Source: Candidatus Roizmanbacteria bacterium CG09_land_8_20_14_0_10_41_9 (GTDB lineage: Bacteria > Patescibacteriota > Microgenomatia > UBA1406 > GWC2-37-13). From it: a DNA stretch of 6,661 nucleotides. Every line of letters begins with the position of its first letter. Position 1 is the first letter of the stretch. A model generated the notes under the pieces. That model was not told the origin of the DNA, ran no database searches, and saw only the letters and a program-made list of their open reading frames with translations. A program made the position numbers and the translations under genes. Location of the stretch: positions 1-6,661 of the forward strand of contig PEZG01000059.1 of NCBI GenBank assembly GCA_002774185.1, in the 5' to 3' direction. Positions 1 to 5,438 of this stretch are shown one piece after another.

Positions 1-415
1 CACGATCTTTAACCATCATCTCTCCCTTATATTTTGTTTGAGCATAATACCCAATAGGATTCGGTTTGCTGTCTTCATAGTAGGGGGGAGAGCTCCCATC
101 GAATACGAAATCCGTTGAAACGTAAATCATTTTCCTATTTTTTTGTAAAACCATATCAAATATATTCTTGGTTCCCTCGACATTGATGGCATAGACTAGC
201 TTCTTTTCTTTTTCCGCCCCATCGACGTTTGTGTATGCTGCCATGTGGAAAAAAATATCGAAATCGATTGATTTGATTTTATTCCACAAGGAGTCTTTAT
301 CGGTTATATCCACTTCTTGTTGGAGGATTTCGATGAACTGAAAATCTTTATTGAGAAGTTCGATAAGTCGTGTACCGATGAGTCCGGTTGAGCCGGTAAT
401 GGCAATAGTGAGCAT
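1..415 (-). CDS. rmlD: RmlD-like dTDP-4-dehydrorhamnose reductase (SDR family), C-terminus off window
   Basis: The first 138 residues of a short-chain dehydrogenase/reductase are visible; the gene runs off the left edge. It starts MLTIAITGSTGLIG, giving the Rossmann nucleotide-binding motif G8-x-x-G11-x-x-G14. Then come HMAAYTNVDGAEKE (57-70), the region INVEGTKN, YVSTDFVFDG (98-107) and IGYYAQTKYKGE (121-132) with the catalytic Y124xxxK128 pair. These are typical of RmlD, which reduces dTDP-4-keto-rhamnose to dTDP-L-rhamnose with NAD(P)H in the cytoplasm. Substrate specificity lies mainly in the missing C-terminal half, so a related nucleotide-sugar reductase or epimerase is possible. The ATG at 415 is the only sensible start because the Rossmann strand begins at residue 2; no Shine-Dalgarno sequence precedes it. 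It follows rmlB on the same strand after a 94-base repeat-containing gap, which supports a shared deoxysugar pathway. Confidence 0.82.
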   Translation of the reverse strand, partial: MLTIAITGSTGLIGTRLIELLNKDFQFIEILQQEVDITDKDSLWNKIKSIDFDIFFHMAAYTNVDGAEKEKKLVYAINVEGTKNIFDMVLQKNRKMIYVSTDFVFDGSSPPYYEDSKPNPIGYYAQTKYKGEMMVKDR

Positions 416-422
416 ATGAATA

Positions 423-511
423 GGTTTAAAATTCAAAGTTCCAGTTCAAAGTTTAAAGTTTGTAATTTTAAATTTATAACTGCAACTTTCAATTTTGAAC
501 TTTAAACTTTT
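423..511. repeat. AT-rich intergenic inverted repeat between rmlB and rmlD
   Basis: The 94-base gap between rmlB and the rmlD-like gene is almost wholly made of repeated TTYAAAGTT-like units, pointing one way in the left half and the other way in the right half. Arms 443-460 and 484-501 pair at 16 of 18 positions around a 23-base loop. An alternative pairing, 448-458 (AAAGTTTAAAG) with 500-510 (CTTTAAACTTT), is exact over 11 bases. A further copy at 423-440 matches the same right arm at 15 of 18. The right arm touches the rmlB stop codon (510-512). The stems are almost free of G:C pairs and no U-tract follows a strong stem, so it is not a classical intrinsic terminator. It could be a palindromic repeat family or MITE-like remnant, or a weak RNA hairpin between two co-transcribed genes. 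Confidence 0.7.
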
Positions 512-1487
512 AACTTCTTTTTATCTTCTTCCACCATTCCTGATTGTGAAGATACCATTCTACGGTTTTTTTAAGACCTTCTTCAAACGAGTGTTTTGGT
601 TCCCACCCCAGTTCTTCCTTAGTTTTACTCCAATCAATCGCATAGCGTCTATCATGTCCGGGTCGGTCTTTGACAAATTCAATCATCTCTTTTTCGTTCC
701 GGTCCATGGATTTGATTATTTTTCTTGTCACCTCGATATTGGGAATGTCTTCTGTCAATCCGCCGACAAGGTATGTTTTTCCGATGGTTCCCTTTTGGAC
801 AATGAGATCGATTGCTTCGCAATGGTCTTCCACATACAACCAGTCTCGCACGTAGCGTCCGTCCCCATACACAGGTACTTTTTTCCCCTCAATAATATTG
901 GTTATTGCAAGAGAAATGAGTTTTTCCGGAAATTGGTAGGGCCCAAAATTATTGGAGCAGTTAGAAATTGTTATGGGGAGTCCATAGGTGATCCCGTATG
1001 CTCTCACCAAATGATCCGAAGAAGCTTTTGAAGCGGAATAAGGACTTCGAGGGTTATAGGAAGTTTTTTCTGTAAATTTTTCTTTGCTATCTAAGGGCAA
1101 GGCACCGAATACCTCATCCGTTGAAATATGGTGGAACCGTTTTTTGCCGTTTTTTAAAGCAGCTTCGAGAAGCGTATAGGTTCCCTCAATGTTCGTTTTT
1201 ATAAAAGGGGAAGGATCTAAAATAGAGCGATCCACATGGGATTCCGCAGCAAAATGGACAATGATGTCTATTTTTGAAACGAGGTCACTTACGAGTTTTG
1301 CATCACAAATGTCACCCTTCACGAATGAATAATTTGGATTTTTCTCAACGGATTTCAGATTCTCAAGATTTCCTGCGTAGGTGAGTTTATCGAGGTTAAT
1401 AATGTTGTCGGAAGGATATTTCTTTAACCAGTAAAGAATGAAGTTTGAACCAATAAAACCTGCTCCTCCCGTGACTAACAGTTTCAT
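510..1487 (-). CDS. rmlB: dTDP-glucose 4,6-dehydratase
   Basis: This 325-residue extended SDR enzyme converts dTDP-glucose to dTDP-4-keto-6-deoxyglucose with bound NAD+, the second step of dTDP-L-rhamnose synthesis. It shows the NAD-binding motif GGAGFIGSN (7-15), AESHVDRSI (81-89), the catalytic T123-D124-E125 in ISTDEVFG, Y150xxxK154 in SPYSASKASSDH, NNFGPYQFPEKLI (179-191), GRYVRDWLYVEDH (210-222) and RPGHDRRYAID (275-285). All the signature residues of RmlB are present, and the length is at the short end of the family's usual 320-360 residues, so it appears complete. The ATG at 1487 places the Rossmann strand at residue 2. There is no Shine-Dalgarno sequence; a GGTATGAT box lies 11 bases upstream, overlapping the miaB stop codon. 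miaB ends 12 bases upstream and the RmlD-like gene follows, but rmlA and rmlC are not in the window. Confidence 0.96.
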   Translation of the reverse strand: MKLLVTGGAGFIGSNFILYWLKKYPSDNIINLDKLTYAGNLENLKSVEKNPNYSFVKGDICDAKLVSDLVSKIDIIVHFAAESHVDRSILDPSPFIKTNIEGTYTLLEAALKNGKKRFHHISTDEVFGALPLDSKEKFTEKTSYNPRSPYSASKASSDHLVRAYGITYGLPITISNCSNNFGPYQFPEKLISLAITNIIEGKKVPVYGDGRYVRDWLYVEDHCEAIDLIVQKGTIGKTYLVGGLTEDIPNIEVTRKIIKSMDRNEKEMIEFVKDRPGHDRRYAIDWSKTKEELGWEPKHSFEEGLKKTVEWYLHNQEWWKKIKRS

Positions 1488-1498
1488 AATTTTATTCT

Positions 1499-1506
1499 AT
1501 CATACC
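1499..1506 (-). promoter_or_regulatory. Possible -10 box for rmlB
   Basis: On the minus strand this reads GGTATGAT; the hexamer TATGAT ends 11 bases before the rmlB ATG at 1487. It overlaps the miaB stop codon (TGA, 1502-1500). An A-rich tract lies just upstream, but I see no good -35 at the expected spacing. A start 6-7 bases downstream of the box would leave only a few leader bases. Support comes from the same octamer pattern before miaB and before the small membrane protein gene; on its own it would be weak. Confidence 0.35.
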
Positions 1507-2642
1507 GCTTTTTTTAAGTTGGGCTTATTTATGAGGTTTTCTAGGATACACCAGCGTTTTTTCTTAACGATATAGGCGATATCATCCTTTATTGTTTTAT
1601 ACGCAGTGGTTCCGTATCGGGGAGAATACATGGAAATATATGCTTTCTGAAACTTGACCTTCTTGCAAAGGCGCACCGTATTGTTGAATTCTTCATCCGT
1701 TTCTCCACAAAACCCGACAACAATGTCTGTTGTAAATTTAGCATCCGGAATCTCCCTGCGGATGTTCGAGACCAATTGCAAATATTCTTGATCCGTATAC
1801 CAGCGATTCATGCGTTTCAAGACGTTTGAATCTCCGGACTGTACGGGTAGATGAATCACTCTTGTTATATTTTTATGCCTTGCAATCACGTTAATGAGAG
1901 CCTCGGAAAAATCCCACGGGTTAGAGGACATGAAGTTTACGGATTCAAATCCCATCTGTGCAATTTCAGAAAGAAGGAAGGGGAAAAGGGTCGGGATTCG
2001 TTTTTTTCCTAGGTGTTTCACGAATACGGGTTTGATGTCCGGATAAGATCCTTTTTGGATAAGGTCGGATCCGTACGAATTTACGTTTTGACCAAGCAGC
2101 GTTATGTGGGTATATCCTTCCCTTTTTAATTTGAGCGCTTCTTTGACAATGTCTTCATAGGGTCTACTTATTTCTTCCCCCCTGGAATAGGGGACTGTAC
2201 AATAGCTGCAGAAATTATTGCATCCGTTCGAAATGGGCAGCCACGCATTTTTTGTATCACTTCTTACCGGACTAAGATCATATCCAAATTCCTCAATCGG
2301 AACGAATTCATCCACCTCTGGAAGTCTTTCATGCATGATTTTGGAATACTTGCCGCTCGTGTCTCGTTTGGCAAGGCCCACCATACATCCGGTAACAATG
2401 ATTTTTAGGATCTGTTTTTTCTTGCGTTTTAACGCTTTTATCTTTGCTAGGTTATTTACGAGGCCCGCTATCCTATTCTCAGCCGATTGTCGCACCATGC
2501 AGGTATTAATCATTACATAGTCCGCGTCCCGGTAATCGTCGGTTTCCTCCATCTCCCGAGCAGAGAAAGCCGACCTGATACGTTGTGAATCAGAAACGTT
2601 TTGCTGACAACCGAACGTTTTGATGTAATACTTCATAATCAT
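1500..2642 (-). CDS. miaB: tRNA-2-methylthio-N6-(dimethylallyl)adenosine-37 synthase (MiaB), lacking TRAM
   Basis: This radical-SAM methylthiotransferase would add a methylthio group to isopentenyl-adenosine 37 of tRNAs, using two [4Fe-4S] clusters. The N-terminal MTTase domain has C12 (TFGCQQN), C48 (MINTCMV) and C86 (VTGCMVG). The radical-SAM cluster is C141xxxC145xxC148 in NGCNNFCSYCTVPYSRG. GQNVNSYG (184-191), HLPVQSGDSNVLKRMNR and YSPRYGTTAY follow. About 25 extra residues (192-220) lie between GQNVNSYG and the next conserved helix. The protein ends about 30 residues after YSPRYGT, at 380 residues against roughly 440 in the family, so the usual C-terminal TRAM RNA-binding domain is missing. 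ATG codons at 2642 and 2636 are both possible; MKYYIKTFGCQ from 2636 resembles common family N-termini, while 2642 is also in frame. RimO or MtaB-type paralogues are less likely given the GCQQN and NGCNNFCSYC motifs. Confidence 0.92.
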   Translation of the reverse strand: MIMKYYIKTFGCQQNVSDSQRIRSAFSAREMEETDDYRDADYVMINTCMVRQSAENRIAGLVNNLAKIKALKRKKKQILKIIVTGCMVGLAKRDTSGKYSKIMHERLPEVDEFVPIEEFGYDLSPVRSDTKNAWLPISNGCNNFCSYCTVPYSRGEEISRPYEDIVKEALKLKREGYTHITLLGQNVNSYGSDLIQKGSYPDIKPVFVKHLGKKRIPTLFPFLLSEIAQMGFESVNFMSSNPWDFSEALINVIARHKNITRVIHLPVQSGDSNVLKRMNRWYTDQEYLQLVSNIRREIPDAKFTTDIVVGFCGETDEEFNNTVRLCKKVKFQKAYISMYSPRYGTTAYKTIKDDIAYIVKKKRWCILENLINKPNLKKAV

Positions 2643-2652
2643 TTAGAGGAGA

Positions 2653-2660
2653 ATTATACC
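2653..2660 (-). promoter_or_regulatory. Possible -10 box for miaB
   Basis: The minus strand reads GGTATAAT, with a perfect TATAAT whose last base is 10 bases before the ATG at 2642. The box is written over the GT4 stop codon (GTA TAA T). The best -35 candidate is a weak GTTAAA 16 bases upstream of it. A transcript starting 6-7 bases downstream would be nearly leaderless, which fits the absence of a Shine-Dalgarno sequence here. The GAGGAG visible nearby is on the plus strand and cannot serve this gene. Confidence 0.45.
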
Positions 2661-3718
2661 GCAAGTCTTTCCTGTTTAACCCTATCAATAATGATGATGA
2701 AAACAAACAGAATAATCCCAATCGTGACAAATGTAATCCCTTTTTCCAATCCTTTCAGGAACAAACTACATATGCCCAATATCAACGATACCGTCCAATA
2801 GAAAACCGCAATGCGTCGTTTTCCCCACCCGATGTCAATAAGCTTATGATGCAAATGCCCCCAGTCCGCCCTAAAAGGAGACTTCCGATTTTTCAACCGT
2901 CTTATGATTGTGTAGAATGCATCGATCATCGGTACGGACCGGATAAGGACAAAGGTTCCCAATTTTCCAAACGAAAGGATAGATAATATCCCAAGGAGAA
3001 ACCCTGCAAGCGCTCCGCCGCTATAACCTGGCATGATTTTTTGAGGATAGAAATTGAAAGGTAGGAATCCCAGATATGCTCCTGAGATGAGAAAAGAGAA
3101 TATAACTACAGCTTGAACGCTGATGTCGTGGCCGGTGAATCGTTGGGAAAGAAGTCCCAAAAACAATGCGGTAATACTGACAAATCCCGGCAGTTGTCCG
3201 TCCACTCCCTTACTCCAGTTGACCATGTTGGTAGTCCAGGAAAGCCATAGGATAGCCAATAGGTCAGCAAGGATCAGAACCGTATGTTTTCCAAAAAAAT
3301 GAATCGTGAGCGCTACTTGATCCAGTCGGATCACTCCCCCAAATGGATTGGAAACATAAGGGATCCCAAGCCCAAAGCTGATCACCAAAACAGAAAGCGC
3401 GATATTTGCAAGAAATCGGACATAGGGAGATAGGTCATAATAGTCGTCCAAAACTCCAAGGACCACCAGCAAAAAGCTCGAGATAAGAATCCCAATCAGA
3501 ATTTTTGTCATCGGAAGGAACAGAAAGGAAGATATCAGGATGGAGAGAAAGATTGGAATTCCACCGCCCCGCGGTACGATCCCTTTGTGGGTATGTGCAG
3601 GATGGGTGCGTTTTCTCCTATCCGTAACCAAATGGAATTTTTTTGCAAAATAGATCGTTGGTATCGTTAAGGCGTAAGATATCAGTAGGCTGGTTAGAAA
3701 AACAAAAAAGATGTTCAT
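2654..3718 (-). CDS. GT4-family (MraY/WecA-type) polyprenyl-phosphate sugar-1-phosphate transferase homologue
   Basis: This 354-residue multi-pass membrane protein belongs to the MraY/WecA/TagO superfamily, whose members transfer a sugar-1-phosphate from a UDP-sugar to undecaprenyl phosphate on the inner membrane face. Family marks are HKGIVPRGGGIPIF (44-57), the Mg-binding motif VLDDYYD (89-95, with D91, D92 and D95), NMVNWSKGVDG (164-174), FNFYPQKIMPGYSGG (221-235) and the HxHH motif GHLHH (287-291). About ten hydrophobic segments are visible, and the length is usual for the family. Two positions differ from the classical enzymes: the first Asp of DGxDG is K170 and the Asp of MGDxGS is Y232, while D173 is kept. 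The gene could therefore be a divergent transferase with another substrate, so I give no symbol. Its ATG directly follows the TGA of the upstream small-protein gene, with no Shine-Dalgarno sequence, suggesting translational coupling. Confidence 0.85.
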   Translation of the reverse strand: MNIFFVFLTSLLISYALTIPTIYFAKKFHLVTDRRKRTHPAHTHKGIVPRGGGIPIFLSILISSFLFLPMTKILIGILISSFLLVVLGVLDDYYDLSPYVRFLANIALSVLVISFGLGIPYVSNPFGGVIRLDQVALTIHFFGKHTVLILADLLAILWLSWTTNMVNWSKGVDGQLPGFVSITALFLGLLSQRFTGHDISVQAVVIFSFLISGAYLGFLPFNFYPQKIMPGYSGGALAGFLLGILSILSFGKLGTFVLIRSVPMIDAFYTIIRRLKNRKSPFRADWGHLHHKLIDIGWGKRRIAVFYWTVSLILGICSLFLKGLEKGITFVTIGIILFVFIIIIDRVKQERLAV

Positions 3719-4024
3719 TCAGGAAACAGAAAAGACAATTTTTATAAAGATCAATGTAAGGGTAATGATGAGGAATAGATTGAAATATTCTACTATTTTT
3801 CTAATGAAAGTATTCTCGGGAAAGAATTTTCTGGCAAAAAACAGGTTCATGAAAAAGAATATATTCAGGATGAATGGCAACAGGACGATCATCCATAGTT
3901 CTCCAACTCGGTCCTCCCCCCATGGCTTCGAATAGAAAAGTGGAATCTGTGGCGGAAGCGTAGGAAATTTTAAAACGAAGGCGACAATCATCACAATATT
4001 GGCCCCGATCAGATATGGCTCCAT
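3719..4024 (-). CDS. Hypothetical small membrane protein with three predicted helices
   Basis: I do not recognise this 101-residue protein. It has three hydrophobic stretches, about residues 5-20, 43-63 and 78-99. Between the first two lies a polar, Pro/aromatic-rich loop, LPPQIPLFYSKPWGEDRVGE (23-42), and a basic cluster around FFARKFF precedes the third. No signal peptidase site or catalytic motif is evident. The LPxxIP opening of the loop looks superficially like DUF1648-type membrane proteins, but that is only a resemblance. The gene is probably real: it fills the glyA-GT4 gap in the correct strand, has a TATAAT box 8 bases before its ATG, and its TGA abuts the GT4 ATG. Such coupling suggests it works with, or is made in proportion to, the GT4 protein, perhaps as a membrane partner. 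This is inference from position only. Confidence 0.72.
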   Translation of the reverse strand: MEPYLIGANIVMIVAFVLKFPTLPPQIPLFYSKPWGEDRVGELWMIVLLPFILNIFFFMNLFFARKFFPENTFIRKIVEYFNLFLIITLTLIFIKIVFSVS

Positions 4025-4032
4025 ACAATCTC

Positions 4033-4040
4033 ATTATACC
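4033..4040 (-). promoter_or_regulatory. Possible -10 box for the small membrane protein-GT4 pair
   Basis: The minus strand reads GGTATAAT, identical to the octamer before miaB. TATAAT ends 8 bases before the ATG at 4024 and lies in the 39-base gap after glyA. I see no -35 hexamer at 16-18 bases. With this spacing transcription would begin almost at the start codon, so the mRNA would be leaderless; no Shine-Dalgarno sequence is present. Confidence 0.45.
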
Positions 4041-4063
4041 TTATCGTGCAGGACAAAGGGTTT

Positions 4064-5395
4064 TCAATACGTGGACTTAATAGGGAATCGGTTGCAGAGG
4101 CGTTTCACTTCACGCTCTATTTTTTTAATAATCGGAGTCTTTTTGATCATCATTTGTCGTATTTTCCTTTTCTTTTCATCCTCGGTTGTGAACTTCAGTA
4201 TTTGTTTAGTTTCGCGGACCCCGTCGATTATTTCGCTTATCCATTTTGCTATCTTTTTCATTTCATTCTCCTTCATCCCTCGACTCGTGATTCCTGGTGT
4301 GCCAAGCCGGATGCCAGACGGATAAAAAGGGGGATTCGGATCGTAGGGAACCGCATTGCGATTCAATACGATTCCGGCCGCTTCGCAAGCTTCGGCAACC
4401 GTATTCCCCAAAAGATTCTTATTGGTTAGATCAATAAGCAAAAGATGGGAATCTGTTCCCGAAGAAACCAGATGTAATCCGCGCTCCATCAATTCCTTTG
4501 ATAAAACCTGTGCATTTTTGACAATCTGGTGACAATAGGTCTTAAAAGATTTTTTGGAAGCTTCTTTGAAAGCAACTCCAATTCCAGCGATTGAATTCAT
4601 ATGGGGTCCTCCCTGAAGGCCCGGAAATACTGCCTTTGAGATTTTCTCCGCCAATTCAGGGTCCTTTTTCAACCCTTTCTTGGTGACCATGATGATGGCG
4701 CCACGAGGGCCTCGTAATGTCTTATGGGTGGTGGTTGTAATGATGTGGACGTGAGGAGTAGGAGACGGGTATGCTTCTGCAAGAATGAGTCCTGCAAGGT
4801 GGGAAACGTCTGCCATTAGATACGCGTCAACCTTCTCTGCAATTTCTGCAAACCGTTTCCACTCAATTTTTCTTGGATATGCAGTAGTCCCCGCAACAAT
4901 GATTTTTGGTTTTTCTCGCAGAGCGAGTTTTTCAACCTCTTCGTAATCGATGAATCCACTTTTGGTAAGGCGGTATGGAACCGAACGGAAAAATACTGAA
5001 GTAGCAGATACGGATGCTCCATGAGTAAGGTGTCCTCCGAACGCGAGGGATAGTCCCATCATCGTTTCGTGAGGTTTGAGGAGAGCGACGTATACCGCGA
5101 GATTTGCAGGAGATCCCGAGAGAGGCTGGACGTTAGCATAAGGGACATCGAACGCTTTCCTTACCCGATCCTGCACGAGATCTTCGATTTGATCAACCAC
5201 GGCTTGTCCTTGATAGTAACGCTTGAAAGGATACCCCTCCGCATATTTGTTACCCAGCGGACTTCCAACCGCTTCTTCCACAGCTTTCGAAACGATATTC
5301 TCCGAAGGAATCATCATGAGGGTTTTTTTTTGTCTTTTAGTTTCGGCCTGAATCAACGAATGGAGTTCTGAATCGGTTTTCTTTAAAAATTTCAT
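4064..5395 (-). CDS. glyA: Serine hydroxymethyltransferase
   Basis: This 443-residue, PLP-dependent cytoplasmic enzyme interconverts serine plus tetrahydrofolate with glycine plus 5,10-methylene-tetrahydrofolate, feeding one-carbon metabolism. Numbered from the ATG at 5395, it shows IPSENIVS near residue 29, GNKYAEGYPFKRYYQG (48-63), LAFGGHLTHGASVS, DVSHLAGLI (196-204), the PLP lysine K225 in TTTTHKTLRGPRG, FPGLQGGPHMNSIAG and IRLGTPGITSRGM. It ends with CNRFPI, the normal family end, so it is full length. K225 lies near its usual position in bacterial GlyA, which supports the ATG at 5395 over an in-frame TTG six codons upstream (5413) that falls inside the likely promoter. A run of nine A on the coding strand spans codons 24-26. 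It follows the GT39 gene after a 43-base gap. Confidence 0.97.
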   Translation of the reverse strand: MKFLKKTDSELHSLIQAETKRQKKTLMMIPSENIVSKAVEEAVGSPLGNKYAEGYPFKRYYQGQAVVDQIEDLVQDRVRKAFDVPYANVQPLSGSPANLAVYVALLKPHETMMGLSLAFGGHLTHGASVSATSVFFRSVPYRLTKSGFIDYEEVEKLALREKPKIIVAGTTAYPRKIEWKRFAEIAEKVDAYLMADVSHLAGLILAEAYPSPTPHVHIITTTTHKTLRGPRGAIIMVTKKGLKKDPELAEKISKAVFPGLQGGPHMNSIAGIGVAFKEASKKSFKTYCHQIVKNAQVLSKELMERGLHLVSSGTDSHLLLIDLTNKNLLGNTVAEACEAAGIVLNRNAVPYDPNPPFYPSGIRLGTPGITSRGMKENEMKKIAKWISEIIDGVRETKQILKFTTEDEKKRKIRQMMIKKTPIIKKIEREVKRLCNRFPIKSTY

Positions 5396-5403
5396 TGGTA
5401 TAA

Positions 5404-5432
5404 AACATAGCAAAAGATTTTTAAAAAAGCAA
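5404..5432 (-). promoter_or_regulatory. Predicted glyA promoter (-35, 17-base spacer, extended -10)
   Basis: On the minus strand, TTGCTT (5432-5427) is followed by a 17-base spacer and TATGTT (5409-5404). The spacer ends in TGC, giving an extended -10 (TGn before the hexamer). The -10 ends 8 bases before the glyA ATG at 5395, so the mRNA would start at or a few bases before the start codon. There is no Shine-Dalgarno sequence in the short leader. This is the best complete promoter in the window and sits within the 43-base GT39-glyA gap. Confidence 0.5.
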
Positions 5433-5438
5433 TCGGAT

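Noticed and set aside
495..1031. 178-codon open frame on the plus strand
   Set aside because: It is antisense to the well-supported rmlB, has no recognisable motif, and begins in the AT-rich repeat.
2646..2651. GAGGAG as a Shine-Dalgarno sequence before miaB
   Set aside because: It is on the plus strand; the miaB-sense strand reads CTCCTC.
3801..4034. 77-codon minus-strand open frame in another frame of the small membrane protein gene
   Set aside because: Its low-complexity composition is unlike a protein family, and the 101-residue frame better explains the junction with GT4 and the -10 spacing.
3999..4429. Two overlapping plus-strand open frames (108 and 127 codons)
   Set aside because: They are antisense to the conserved C-terminal part of glyA, overlap each other in different frames, and lack family resemblance.
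5396..5413. TTG at 5413 as an upstream start for glyA
   Set aside because: It would begin inside the predicted -10 box and adds six residues not expected for the family; the ATG at 5395 places the PLP lysine at residue 225, close to its usual position.
5411..5436. Possible intrinsic terminator after the GT39 gene (T/A-rich palindrome)
   Set aside because: The stem is only A:T pairs with no G:C core or following U-tract, and the same bases form the glyA promoter spacer and -35.
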